Positions 22,941-34,964 of a stretch of 64,000 bases of DNA are shown here, one piece after another. The notes beneath the pieces were generated by a model that ran no database searches, was not told where the DNA came from, and saw nothing but the letters and a program-made list of their open reading frames with translations. The DNA comes from Portunus trituberculatus (taxonomy: Eukaryota > Arthropoda > Malacostraca > Decapoda > Portunidae), in assembly GCF_017591435.1 (NCBI RefSeq), contig NC_059287.1, positions 14,455,134-14,519,133 on the forward strand. Reading direction: 5' to 3'. Each line of letters opens with the position of its first letter. Within the stretch, counting starts at the first letter, position 1. The position numbers and the translations under genes were made by a program.

Positions 22941-25900
22941 CTGGTGGGAGAGATAACTGCAGGTAAGTGTTGAGTAACTAAATGAAAACTAAATATCAAG
23001 TGACAGGGATGCATTATACTGAGACAAAGCACACGGTCACTTACTATCAATGAATGGAAGAGGATTAGTGTGTGTACAGTTTGTGATTTCTTTTATATAT
23101 TCTGCAACATTCCGAAGGCTATCAATGTTACTGCTTGTAAATATATGACTTTTCTTTTTATATCTGTGTGTGTGTGTGTGTGTGTGTGTGCAGCCTACCC
23201 ATGGCCAGGAACTCGAGGTCTATGGAAGGCGGCGGGTCCCGAGGTTTGTCCTTGTCCTCGGCCGAGATGTCCGTCAATTTCCGGTAGTGTAACACATCTC
23301 TGGACATTACTTTAGACATTAGCTTTTTTTGCTGAAAAGTAGTCAGGATATACTTTCCACTCCAGCAGAAAATGGCATGTAAATATCACTACAGCAAAGA
23401 AATGAGATGAATATGTATATACAGTAAATCATTGCATTCTGACACCAAGCTTCTTTGAATCCCAGTATGTGAGGTCAATTTCTCATCTATATATCAAGTC
23501 AAAATTAATATATGGACTAATTGACTTTCATATTAACCCTTTCAGTACTGGGACACATTTTTACCTTGAGATTTGTGTACCATTTTATTGACATTAGTCT
23601 GTAGAGATCAGAAGATTAATGGCTACAGTCTTCACTACTTTAATCCCCCATATAAGTTTATAAAGCTGAATAAAATCATCAAATAGTAAGCAGAATGAAT
23701 ATGATAAAGTGTCATGGTACTGAAGGGGTTAACAGAACTGTAAAGACCCCAGAAAGAAATGTGGATAGGATCAGTGAAAAGATGTTATCCGATACTGATT
23801 TCTGTGCTAAGCTGTGCAGAATATCCCCATTTCTTCCCACACACCTATCAACTTCCAACACAGCTCATTCAAACAGTACAGATTAGGTATTAGATCACTT
23901 GAGAATGTGGGTTTTCACTGAGTTTTACAAGATTAATTTCTCAAGAGTAGCCGTCATCAAAACTTACATAACCTACTCCACACCACTATATTTTTTACTC
24001 TATCCACCTATCTACTCACACCATATCAAGAGTAAGATGGATAAACAAACTTGTGCTGTAGAGAGATTAACTGTATCTAACCTTAATCCACACCACTATC
24101 TTCCAGCTCACAAAACTCTCTCTATGACCAGATAAGAGTCAAGACAAGCAAAATGTGTTGTAGAGTGATAACTGAACATACTAATATTAATCCTACACTT
24201 CTATCAATCTCTTCTGACTATGCCCTCACTCAACAAAACTGGATACGTAAGAGTGACAATAATAAACCCAATAACAATAAAAAACTCAGCTGAAATGCAT
24301 CAAAACTAACCTCTCACATCAATACGTTTCACCTGAGAGGGCCTAGAATCTTTCACCTGCTGACTAGAGCCCCATTAGAACCCTACACACTTCATTAATT
24401 AGTCTAAGGGAAAAGCTAACCATTTCTCTGCAATATACAACAATTCTCTACACTAAAAACAATGTACGAGATTTATATTAGCATTAGGAAGGAAAAAAAA
24501 AAATGGGATTTCAAAAAGTTTTGTAATTCTTTAGCCACTTTGATATTCACATGTGGCTGTAGAATAAGAAAAGCCTCACAGTGGTTAGTCATTAATGAAA
24601 AATGTGTCAAATAGGAGTGAAGAGGTTAAGAATGATAAAACAAACCTGAGCTCTAGAAAGGTTGAGTCCGAGCATATTGATGATGTCCTCCAGGTCTCTG
24701 TCAATTATGTAGCCCGTGTGAGTCTGGTCAAAGTAAACAAAGGAGAGCAGCAGGTAAGGATCAATAGTTATCATCTTCTTCTTCTCCTTCTTCTCCCTCC
24801 TCTCCCGGTCCTTCTTGTCATCCTTCTTCTTGCCGTCCTTTGAGTCCCTGCGGTCGTCACGATCCTTGCTGTCCTTCAGAATAATGTCGTCCTTGGAATC
24901 TTCGTCATCCTGCAAAAAATTGAAGGTTATTTTTATTTCAGCTACATCATATTCACCCTTCACTTTATTTATTTACTTTTTGCTGGTGGTATAACGTTAG
25001 GTATTAAATTCAGGTTTTATCAATTTATTCTCACCACTTCATCCTCATCTTCCTCATCCTCCATGTCTTCATCTTCCTCCTCTTCTTCCTTCTTCTCTTC
25101 CTTCTCCTCCTTGACTTCTTCCTTTTCCTTTTTCTCCTTCTTCTCTGCCTGCTTATCCTCCTCCATTTTCTCTTCACGTTCTTCCTCATCTTCCTTCTTG
25201 TCTTTTTCTTCTTTCTTCTCCTTTTCCTCTTTCTCCTCTTTCTTCTCTTTGTCCTTCTTATCCTTGTCTTTGTCTTTCTTGTCTTCCTTTTCCTTTTTCT
25301 GCAATAAAAGAATAACATGACAGGCACAAAGTTGCAAAGTAACAAAAACACTTGAAAACCTCAATCACTTTCACAAACTGTTAAATCTATTCAAAATAAG
25401 GCCTGGATAGCTCCTAATGACAGTTAAATATATCCTAGAGTCTTTATCTTTCTACACCATCAAATAACTTCATAATCAGTCATATTTACCTCTTCCACAC
25501 TGAGCATGTCACTCACTCACTCACTCACTCACAAACACAAAGGCAAGCCAGTCACACTCACCTCCTCCTTGGCAGGTTTCTCAGGACACTCACACAATGC
25601 CCGGTATATACGGAAGGCAAAGTCCCTCATCAGCATTTCATTGAAGAGCTCGGCAAACAGACTTACTTCAAACGAGTGTTCCTTGTTGTCTTCCTGCAAA
25701 CAAAATATGGATCTGAACAGAAGAGGGAAAACACTCATACATGGATGACATTTAGAGAGCATGGCAAGAAGTCTAATGAGAGGATGTGAGGATGTGTAAT
25801 AATATGAAACGAAATCAGATACATCTGTGAAAACTACATACAAATTCAATGAAAAAATAGGCATGGCAAGATATCTCTAATGAAAGGATGTGAGGACATG

Positions 25901-26599
25901 TAACAATATGAAAGGAAATGGAATAAATCTGCAAGAACCACGTACAAAATCAATGAAAAATATATTCCTTGTTATTCAGGATATGACGAACATACTCAAT
26001 CACGTAAAAATAAAAGTAAGTAAACAGCAAGTCTGTTTCTCCTCCTTCTCCAATGAATAGGTTGAGTACTCACCTGCCTATAATCAAGGAGGACAGAGAG
26101 ACATGGTGGTGCAGTCAAACTTTCCGGACTTAGCAGTGCGCGAGGGGTGCACCACAATCATGGGCTGGTCCGGCAGGGTGTACCTCTTCTCCAGTAGATT
26201 CCTCTCTCTCTCCTCTGCCTTCTTCTTCTGTTTGGGTGGAAAGGTGGTGAGTTGGTAAAATAAACTGTTTGATCGCCTATTGTTGTTATTTTAATTAATG
26301 TTACGACAGACAGAGGAAAATGTGAAAGGTATCTATACAAACCTCCTCTTCCTCTTTCTTCCTTTCTTCCTCCTCTTTCTTCTTGCGTTCCTCTTCCTTC
26401 TTTTTCTCTTCTTCCTCCTGCTTCTTTGCCTCGTCTGTCTCTGTACTCTCAGCACTGGCAGCCTTCTCAGACTCCTCCTTCTCTTGCTCGTTCTTGAGGA
26501 TCTGCAGAGAGCAACATTAATTCACCTTCAATGTAGAGAATATCTGATGTGACTAATGGACTTTAATGACAATGGCTAGTGAGTGAACAAGAGACTGAG

Positions 26600-26636
<37 letters not shown>

Positions 26637-29600
26637 CTGAAGTTAGAGAACAGGATGAATTAATATGGATGCATTGAAGGATACAGTAAGGTGCAAAAAG
26701 ACTAACCTTTGTCAAGCGAGCAATGAGCTGTGACTTGAGGCCTTTGCTGTTCAACATTCTGGCATCTAGTTCAGCACGCAGCTCAACCACCTGAAACAAA
26801 ACGTGTGTGACTTTCACTTACAAACTATTTTGATACAATCTGCTGATATGTTTTCCAGAAGTTGGGTGGCCACACGTGTAATATTTTCCCTAAGTCTTAT
26901 TAAGTTTGCAAGCAGTTTTTTTTTATGAATTGTCTATTTTGGAAAATGTCAGAATTTGTGAACCAATAAGAAAAACTGGAAGTACATTTTCATGTTTCTT
27001 ATAATTTTTTTTCCTTTTAATAATTGATTCAGATATAAATTAAACAACTCAGTAGTCATACATTTTGGGAAAATTTTCAAAATGTGTAAGTAAAGTGTAA
27101 TTCTTTCCCCGTTCTTCAGACAATATTTATTTCATCACATATAATGCTATTTCTCAATTACACTTCTTTGCATTTCAAGTTTCTCTTTCAAGGAAAAGAT
27201 GCATAACTAGGAAGTAAGACTGGATAGTAAGTCTAAAAAAGCATCAGATATTTCCACAAAAAATAAACACTGAAGACTTGAAGCAAATACTAACCTTCAT
27301 ATTCTTTGGGTCTAGAGTAGCATAGTGGCTTGGGTCCTTCTTCTTGGGGGAGTCATCCTAGAAGAGCAGAAGGCACTGTTAGGTTCCACTCCCAGCTAAG
27401 CCTAAGAGGTGAAGAGTATGAACAGAACCTATCCAGACTGCCACAATGATTATCAGGGGAAAGGCTGGTCTATTGGCTGTGTCCCTATCCTCACTCACTG
27501 CAGCTGGGACCTTCAGAGGACACGTAGATGGTTAAGATAGTGAGAGTAGTTGTAGCAGTAGAAGTAGTAGTAGTAGTAGTGGTGACAGTAGTAGAGGTAG
27601 TAGTAAAGATAATAGTGGTAATAGTAGAAGTTGTAATACATGATCTAAACAACAGGGAAATGGCACTTTTAAAGTGTATATGAATATACATGTCTGCAAT
27701 TATATTTTTATATACAACTAAGTATATAAATATGAATGAACCGTTTGTCACGTCATGAAGCAGAGTGTGGTGTCAGCGACAGAGTCACTGTCATGAGCTA
27801 TGTGAGGTGAGGAGCACCAGGAATACAATGAGCAATGAGAGGAAGTGAGGCCCATCACTGCACTGGGCAAAGCTTTCTTCTCTGAGTGGTAGTGTTGACT
27901 TGCTTCAGTCTGGACCCCCCACCCTGCTCAGTGCCAAGAATGAAGTTATGATCATGGCCAAGATGATGATGATGGCGATGATGACAATGAAGAAATAACT
28001 TGAGATAAGAAGCATATATCAAAGTACAGTTGTTAATGATGCAAAACACAGGCAAGAAATACAGACTGAGTGCAATTTGGGAAAGTTGTGTGGAAATTGA
28101 GATGGTGATGTATGGAGGAGAAACAAGAGTCCAATAATATAAGGGTGATAATACCAATAATATAAGGGTGATAATACCAAATACAGAAACATCTAGTAGA
28201 GTCTGCAAGAAAAGGCTGGAGGAGATGGTGGTGGTGGCAGTGGTGGCGGAGGATGGGTGATATGATAGGAGGAGGAATGGATGTGTCCACCAGTGGTCAC
28301 ACACTCAAGACCATCAATACCCTTGGGTACGTGACCTTTCACCTTCCCTGACTTCTCAAGTAACCCGCCTGCAGTCAACAAAAACTAATTTGAGGGCATT
28401 ACTCTCACAAGAGACCCATCTTCAATAAGAAAGGAAAATATGAAGAATTTTTGTTTTTTTTGTTATTGTCAAATCAAGCAAAAATCATGATCAAAGCAAC
28501 CTTGCTTTAGGTGAAGGCAAAGGCTAAAATAATCAAATGGTAAACCAATCCATACATCTTATACAACTTTTAAAACATGACAAAATCTGCTCTCCAACAG
28601 TGAGGTGGGTGAGGTGATGTGGGAGTGAACTTCATGCCAAAGATTGCTCCCTCTCTCCTCCTGTCTCTCGAGCAGCCAGTTTGAGGACAAAGTTCACACC
28701 CACAGAGCACCACTGTATCACTGCCGGCAACGCCAATGAGTGGTGACTGCAGTGCAGGGAACTGGGAGAGAGCACAGGAAAGTGGTCTGCAAGGAGAGAG
28801 TAAAACCATAGAGAAGAAAAAGGTCGAATGAGTGCCTTGTTCTCCTCCTCCTCCCCCTCCTGTTCATCCAACTGCTGGGTGGCTCCGGATGAACATGACA
28901 GCTTCTTCTCCAGCTGGTGCTTATAGTTGAGGTGGAGGCCGTCCCACTCCAGTTTGGCTGGGCAAACGTTCCAAACATCTGGGAGAAATAGTACAGTGGT
29001 TTCAACCCGGGCAGACGTGCTGCTCCGGCCCTTGTGTGAAGACTCGCCTCGACGATAGTAAATCTCCGCAAACCGGTACCTGAGATGGAACAACGGCGGT
29101 GTGTCAGGAGAAGGGCCGCTTGAGGGGCGCGGCAAAGGCAGTGTTACAATTGCGTCAAGGATAGCTTACGCGAGGACACACTGATAACTCAGCCGAAAAG
29201 TGGCTCACTATAACTTATCCCTGAGACAAGGGGAGTGGGAATACTGTACAGGTTTCCATACTCCCCGAGTGTCGCAAAGACGACTAAAGGGGACGAGGGC
29301 AAGGGCTGGGAACCCCTGCCCTGGGAACTGTCATACATTCCCAAGGATCAAGAAAGAAGCAGAAGGGGGCATTTTCTTTACTTTGATGAATTCTCGTCTC
29401 CTATCATTGCTTTTTCTGCTTCTTTCTTGGATGACACTTCACAAGTGCAGGAAAAGACAAGTTCTATAAAATAAAATGAAAAAGTCAATATTCTTCACAC
29501 CCTCCTCCTTCCTTCCAACCTGTTCAAATGTAAATTCTGAGACAGTGTTTTCTAAAGTCTATGCTGCATGACCCGGAAAGGAAGCCCTGCTCTGACCAAC

Positions 29601-29731
29601 CACCTGACTCCTGTCGGCCGCACCTCTCGGATCTTTCACCTGCCGAGACAACTCACACTCAATGCCACCAAACACTTTTAATCTTTACACACATTCTTAC
29701 CAATCAGAGATGATCAGATATATACATGTAT

Positions 29732-29803
<72 letters not shown>

Positions 29804-32800
29804 ACTTACATTTGCTTAATGGTAGTGATTCCAAGTGAGAACAAAAGTACAGATTTCAACTTACAAAAAAAGTAGTTGGCGACATTATTCAGCTCTGGGT
29901 TCAACTCATTCCAAAAAATATCATGACACGAGCATGGGAACAAGCTCCTAAAATGTTCAATGATGCCAATCAAACTGAAGCCAATGTACAGCAAAATCAT
30001 CACTCAATATCTGTAAACTAAAATTTATCTTATTAATATCTCAGAGCATGATATGAGCAGCAAGAGCTACTGACTGCTGACTGCTGACTGGAAGAGTCTT
30101 TCTTGTCTGTCTGTGCGGTGCAGCAGCTCACTTGCTGAAGGCTATCATTCATGGAGCAACTGAGGGAACTGGCAATTTTCTTTTCTTTCAATAATTGCTA
30201 TTGATGACAGTTGCTACAACTGCTCAAACTAGATGCCTTCTGGACTTTCTTTTGTGACGAGCCAAGGAGCCTTGAAGACTGACATCTGAAGCAACGCCTT
30301 TGTGTGAACCAAACAGAATGCAGAAATATTAAGCATACTGAGCCAAATCATGAACTCTTGACACAGCTCAGTAACAGCAACAAAAGTGTTGTTAAGCAGC
30401 CTTTCAATAAAGCTAGCTTAGTAGAGGCAGGCTTTTTCTTCTTTCCACCAAAAAATAAAATGAGTGAATCAAGAGTGCAGTCACTAAACAAACCTTAACT
30501 TCCTTGGAGACAAGACCTGAAAGCTGTAGCAACTCTGCCTGCCCCAGTGGCACCAGGTGCCAGGGAGATCTAGGCAGCACTGGAAATTGAGCATAAGGAG
30601 GTTGCCCAGTGCCTTCAGCGTGGAGGGACTACATGTGATGTGCAGTACAGTGCACTGTACTGCAGTCTAATGTTGTTGGACAAAAAAAGTGTGTGACGCA
30701 CCACTAAACTAAAGAATGCTTTCACTATGCCAGAATGAGATGTGTCACGACACACTGCAGTGCCTTGCTGGGTCTTAACTAATGCATGTAAACATTTTGC
30801 TCATTACTTTCCTAAGTAGAGTAAATCTCCAGATAGTGTATTCAGTACTTAGCACTGCATCTATATTTCTCTGAGGACCATGTTGATCTGTAAGAACAAT
30901 AACATAAGAGTTGTGAGAAAGCACTGCAGCAACTGCCTCAAGCTAACTTGCAGTAGTCCAGTGATGTCTTACTATCAAATAAGAAATACTCCTAGCAAAT
31001 AAACACACAGGAACCATCAGCAGCCTTACTTGTGGCGAAGAAAACCTGTGACCTCCATCAGCAAACAAAGCAAGGGACAGGAAGAGAGAAGTACAATCAA
31101 CCACTACTACACACCCTCCTCTCTCATGCACTCACACCCTGAACTGCCCCACTCCCTCCTCTCTCTCCCCACACACAAGGGGCCAAAAGGTCACCACACA
31201 AAACTAGTGTCCGGAGCATTACCAGGTGGTGCACCCCGAAAGGTCAATCCCTGTCAGAGCTCGGCACGTTCGAACAGCAGTGCGGATGAGAACGTTGGGG
31301 TCCTTCTCAGGGTTGGGGCCATCCAGGGAGGGGCTCCAGTACCCACCAATGGCCATGGTCTCATTTTTGCCCTTCAGACCCACTAGGAAGTTGATGAGTC
31401 TGGTTGGATGTACAAAGCATTCCCGGATGTCACTCGGGTCTTCACTCAAAGCACAGGACCGCCGGAAGATGTCCTCTAGCGCTGGCACTGCCATCAACAT
31501 TACCTAAGGATGATAACCACAATGCAACACAATTAGATGAACTTTTAATAAGGAGATAACAAGAAAATGCAAACACCACATACATACATACATATACTAA
31601 AGCTGTCTTCTGATAACAAAGGAGGATACCCAAGATGAGACACACCTTTCCTTTAGATTAGTTTCTCAGCATTATAGTGTCACTTCTCTGAGGAATACTA
31701 TGTAGTAGCTACCAACAGTATCTTGGGATGTAGTGTGATGGTGAACAAGACAATCCTTTTCCACCAGGGAATGTCAGAACTAAGTGTGTAAGAGTGTGTG
31801 CTGGTTTGTCTGACCCACACCACAGGCAGCTGCTAGTATGGTACATGAATAAATTGATTAACAACACTGTTAAGGAGAGCAAAGGCAGACACCCACCTTT
31901 GCGGCAAAGCTGTGATTGGCGTCAGGTGCGTCATAGATTGAGTCATTCTCTACCACGGGATCCACTTCTTTGTTCATGATGTGGAAGGAGACAGGGCGGG
32001 GGAACTGGAAGGGTCGGTGTGCAGGGAAGGTGTCTGACCACAGAGGCCTGGCCAGGAACACGTCTGATGGCACGTATAGGTTGCTGTAGCGCTTCTTCAG
32101 CTCCAGCACATTGGCTTCCTTCCTGTAAAATAGATAGATGGCTATTCTTATTTACAAACTTAAACACATCATTGCATGCAACTCAAGACTCACATGTAAA
32201 AGAGTAAAAACCTTACTTCACTCCCTAAAAATCACAACTGGATAAACACACACACAAATTTAGGACAGAGTTAGATGCAAAAGAACAGAGATGGGACAAC
32301 ACGATCGTAAGTGTGGCTCTTTTTCTGTACGTCAGAACTAGGTAAATAAAACGAAACACAAACACACACACACACACACACACACAACTGATACGTACAT
32401 ATGCAGCAGTATCTTGGGGACCTGCACATTGTAGCGAGGCACCACTCTCATCCTCCGCCTGGGTGGGGAACGCGACCTTCCCCGACTCCTGCTGCGCTTT
32501 CTACTCTCTCTCTTCTCCTCCTTGTCTTTATCTGCACGTTCTCTGTCTCTGTCTCGGGATGTCCGGCTTCGCTCCTCCCGCCGGTCCCTCCGAGGTGATC
32601 TGGCGCGGGGTCCAAGAACACTGCGGGTACTGAAGCTTCCTGCAGCAGCTTCTGAAAACATCATGGCATTAGAACACAGGGAAAGGAACACCAAACAATA
32701 GTTGCATTGCTGGTATTTCAATGAGTATTTGCCACAGGAAGAGGGGAATATTGACATGAGAAATACAGGAGTAAATATGAAGTAAAAAAAAACAGCAACA

Positions 32801-34554
32801 GTCCTATTATTTTCATAAGAGATAAAAGATTGATGAGATTAATACAAATGAAGTAAAAAAGAAAGGAGCAACAGGCCTATTTTTATATGAGAGGAAGAGT
32901 ATAAACAAATACATTTGAAACAGCAAACAACAACACCCCTATTATCTTAGTGAAGGTGGAAAAGGAGGATGGAAAAAGAGATGAAAAAATAGTACATATA
33001 TATTGATCAATCCGTCTATACACCAGAACCAGACAATGCCCCACACACTCACACATACACATCATGCACTCTCAGCTCCCTCAACTCACAACAGAGAGTC
33101 TTGTGATGCACTGTACAACATCCCTTATCTAAAACTTCAAGACCAGCTAGTAGTAACTCACCGCTGCTGAAGTTAGGTGGCGGCACAGCATTATAGGAGC
33201 CGCTGCGATTGCCACCTTCCCTCACTGTCATGCTGCTGCGACTCTGGTTTTGGGAGGGAGCACCTGTGGGCCCAGGAATCACCTGGACACGATTGGCATT
33301 CCATTTAAAAGGCATATTGGGGTTATAAGTGGCTTCCACCAACACTCGATCGCCAACCTTGGGTGCCTGTCCCTTGACACAGCTGCGGGGGACAAAACAC
33401 CTATCAATACTGACTCATGGAGCAATGCTTGGCGCACAATATCCGTCTTTGCCAACACTTATTACAGCTGAGTTGTGGAGCAATGCTTGGCACATACAAT
33501 ACTCATTTCTGCAAACAATTATCACTTATGCAATCAAATACTAAATACTGATTGGAGTTAAGATTCATTAGGTTTTTTTGTGTGATCTGACAAAAAAAAA
33601 AGTCGTCCTAAAAACTAATGACAGCAACTATATCAAACTGTCACTGGTATCTATAAGTCAGTAAAAGATGTCAAGCTATACACCGTCAGGATTGGATATA
33701 TATGATTGACAGTTCCTCAGTTTATGATGGTGCAGTTTATTCCTCCCACTGAACAGACTCAGTGGTGGCCTGAAGCATCACCATCACCACCATACTTGCC
33801 TCGTCTGGAAGAACACGTCCTCGTCCACAAAACCAAAGTCAGCACACAGCTTGGTGATGGTGCCGGTGAACACCCGCTGTTTCTGAGGCTGCTGGCCTGT
33901 GTTGCTGTTGGCTATGCTGTTCTGTAGATTGGTCTGCAGGTTGGTGGCGATCGTGGCCAAATTGCTTGGGGTGGCTGCAGGATTGAAGGCCCCAGGGGGT
34001 GCCAAGGCCCTGGGGGTGGGGTAAGTCACTGCCGTCACCTGCAAAACATGACGATTCGTTTTAATGCAAAAGATTACAAGATAAATATCCCTTGAATACA
34101 CCAACAATCCATCACTCAAAGCTCAGACACTGCAATAACATTGTACATTATCCACCTGAGGTTGTGGCTGCGGCTGAGGCTGTGGCTGAGGCTGTGGCTG
34201 CATCTGTGGCTGCATTTGAGCACTGGATATCTGTGCAGGGTTGACCAGGCTTGGTGGCTGCAGGGCCTGAGTCATGGGTGGCTGGCCCATTAGGCTCCCG
34301 CCACCTGCCGGCTGGCCAATGGTCTGTTGTGTGATGGTTGGCTGGCCAAGGGTCTGCAACCCACCCAAGCCAGGGGGCTGGATCATGCTCTGTTGGACTG
34401 GAGCATACTGGGGCTGCTGTGGGGCGCCTCCCAGCACCAGCTGTTGACTGGGTGCCGAGGGGTGCTGACCCAGGAGGGATGGCTGCAGCTGAGGGGTGGC
34501 CTGGGGTCGCTGCTGCCACGGTGGAGGTGCCTTGCCAGCGCCAAACTGTGCCAT
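21131..34554 (-). CDS. CCAR1: CCAR1 (cell division cycle and apoptosis regulator 1), 19 coding exons, one frameshift
   Basis: Exons: 34554-34156, 34038-33800, 33382-33162, 32651-32399, 32122-31897, 31503-31223, 29079-28836, 27357-27295, 26790-26707, 26501-26343, 26227-26074, 25693-25562, 25298-25035, 24909-24646, 23331-23199, 22940-22824, 22329-22210, 21922-21807 and 21289-21131. They sum to 3628 nt. Adding two missing bases in exon 11 gives 1210 codons, close to human CCAR1 at about 1150 aa. Domain order matches the family: Gln/Pro-rich N-terminus, S1-like fold, Arg/Ser-rich region, DBC1 domain, SAP domain, acidic/Lys-rich coiled region, EF-hand-like segment, C-terminal coiled coil. Known role: nuclear transcription coactivator linked to Mediator, p53 and apoptosis signalling. 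The end of exon 7 is the least certain junction. As written, the frame stops at 26086-26084, at about residue 771. Confidence 0.92.
21537..21746 (-). mobile_element. CCAR1: MITE-like element, copy 7 (CCAR1 intron 18)
   Basis: The interior CTTACTATTTGGTGATTTTA, ATTAATCTTCTGACTTCC and the end CCCAGTAAGGAGGTTAA place it in the same family. It is more diverged at the left end and lies between CCAR1 exons 18 and 19. Confidence 0.7.
22490..22850. repeat. CCAR1: tandem repeat copying the CCAR1 exon 16 end and donor
   Basis: Two intronic units of about 145 bp plus the true junction. All read ACAAAAACACAGGCCAACA, then AGCTGTGAAA.AGACAA on the plus strand. The real exon end is at 22824 (CACCTGTGAAAGAGACAATG). 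In both copies the donor GT reads CT, so they cannot splice there. The spacer ACCAGTAGTAATAAATGACC is also repeated. Confidence 0.85.
23199..24909 (-). CDS. CCAR1: CCAR1 exons 14-15: EF-hand-like segment
   Basis: Exon 14 (24909-24646) encodes KKKMITIDPYLLLSFVYFDQ, then THTGYIIDRDLEDIINMLGL and NLSRAQ, matching the C-terminal EF-hand-like region of CCAR1. Exon 15 (23331-23199) continues KKLMSKVMSRDVLHYRKLTD. The calcium-ligand loop looks incomplete, as in known family members. The exon 15 donor ATGG|GTAGGC lies 8 bp before a (TG)n tract on the plus strand (23166-23190). Confidence 0.88.
23533..23732 (+). mobile_element. CCAR1: MITE-like element, copy 8 (CCAR1 intron 14)
   Basis: Ends TTAACCCTTTCAGTACTGGG and GGTACTGAAGGGGTTAA, TTAA-flanked, about 200 bp, with a short internal deletion. 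Confidence 0.78.
25035..26501 (-). CDS. CCAR1: CCAR1 exons 10-13: charged central region, with frameshift in exon 11
   Basis: Exon 10 (26501-26343) and exon 13 (25298-25035) are almost entirely Glu/Lys and predict long charged helices. Exon 11 (26227-26074) has RYTLPDQPMIVVHPSRTAKS and GKFDCTTMSL. Exon 12 (25693-25562) has EDNKEHSFEVSLFAELFNEM. Exon 11 is 154 nt where neighbours require 156. After SL the expected SVLLDYRQ is out of frame and a TGA follows at 26086-26084. Confidence 0.87.
25745..25965. repeat. ~108 bp direct duplication (CCAR1 intron 11)
   Basis: GCATGGCAAGA..TCTAATGA, then GAGGATGTGAGGA and AAATTCAATGAAAAA, occurs twice in tandem. Confidence 0.75.
26707..27357 (-). CDS. CCAR1: CCAR1 exons 8-9: SAP domain
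   Basis: Exon 8 (27357-27295, 63 nt) encodes DDSPKKKDPSHYATLDPKNM. Exon 9 (26790-26707, 84 nt) encodes VVELRAELDARMLNSKGLKS and QLIARLTK, the SAP helix-extended loop-helix that binds DNA in scaffold-attachment proteins. Both exons are phase 0 with GT-AG borders. An A-rich run of about 35 bp (26600-26634) lies just downstream in the intron. Confidence 0.9.
28836..32122 (-). CDS. CCAR1: CCAR1 exons 5-7: DBC1 domain
   Basis: Exon 5 (32122-31897) has ELKKRYSNLYVPSDVF, exon 6 (31503-31223) has RSCALSEDP and AIGGYWSPSLDGPNPEKDP, and exon 7 (29079-28836) has YRFAEIYYRRGESSHKGR and VETTVLFLPDVWN. These are hallmarks of the DBC1/CCAR domain, a Nudix-like fold lacking catalytic residues in known members. 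Exon 7 ends in an acidic run. The only in-phase end I find is EEENK| before GCACTC, a poor GC donor, so this boundary is provisional. Confidence 0.85.
29732..29797. repeat. (TA)n microsatellite (CCAR1 intron 6)
   Basis: About 33 TA units. The rest of this 2.1 kb intron (29080-31222) shows no exon. Confidence 0.95.
32399..32651 (-). CDS. CCAR1: CCAR1 exon 4: Arg/Ser-rich region
   Basis: Encodes many RD/RE/RS dipeptides (SRTSRDRDRERADKDKEE) and ends RRRMRVVPRYNVQVPK, matching the conserved VVPRYTVQ of CCAR proteins. Donor CATAT|GTACGT. A (CA)n microsatellite (32361-32384) sits 14 bp into the intron. Confidence 0.85.
33162..34038 (-). CDS. CCAR1: CCAR1 exons 2-3: S1-like RNA-binding fold
   Basis: Exon 2 (34038-33800) ends KQRVFTGTITKL..FGFVDEDVFFQ, and exon 3 (33382-33162) continues CVKGQAPKVGDRVLVEATYN, together about residues 185-250. 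The phase works only if exon 2 ends ACGAG| and the intron starts GCAAGT, a GC-AG intron. That yields FFQTSCVKG, matching FFQLSAVKG of the vertebrate protein. Exon 3 ends AGCG|GTGAGT. Confidence 0.88.
34156..34554 (-). CDS. CCAR1: CCAR1 coding exon 1: Gln/Pro-rich N-terminus
   Basis: The acceptor at 34565 is followed by 10 nt of 5'UTR and ATG at 34554. The protein begins MAQFGAGKAPPPWQQ, like vertebrate CCAR1 (MAQFGGQK). The exon ends in a PQ dipeptide run (about nine repeats) encoded by an imperfect hexanucleotide repeat at 34157-34210. The donor is CTCAG|GTGGAT. Confidence 0.88.
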
Positions 34555-34563
34555 TGTGTCTTG

Positions 34564-34893
34564 CCTGTAAGCAGCAGCAACAGTAAGGCTTTGTAGGACA
34601 CTAAGATGAGTGTGAAGACAATGAATCTTGTTGCACAAATAATTTGTGTATCTTTCAACACAGAAGACACACTGTCCTTGGTAACCACAGGCTGCTAAAT
34701 ATCAAAGGTGAAGAGGCTAACAAACATTTACTGACAATGCTAATTTAGTTATGTCCTCAATAATTCAACAGATGTTAAGGCCTAAGCATCTTTAAGCCTA
34801 TACATAATACAGTATAGTGATGCTGAGTAGGACAGACAACCAACTAATACAGCACTGCACTGGCTAGACTCACAGACTGCTGCTCTTGAGTGT

Positions 34894-34964
<71 letters not shown>

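Noticed and set aside
25031..25351. Arg/Lys-rich and Ser-rich frames overlapping CCAR1 exon 13
   Set aside because: Shadow frames of the Glu/Lys-rich coding exon; the phase-0 frame is fixed by the neighbouring exons.
27855..28381. His-rich minus-strand frames in CCAR1 intron 7
   Set aside because: They come from GATGATGATG and GGTGGTGG simple sequence, with no conserved motif. An extra CCAR1 exon here was considered, but none fits phase and similarity.
29200..29474. Plus-strand ORF beside CCAR1 exon 7
   Set aside because: No splice or promoter signals and no recognisable motif. It lies in CCAR1 intron 6, antisense.
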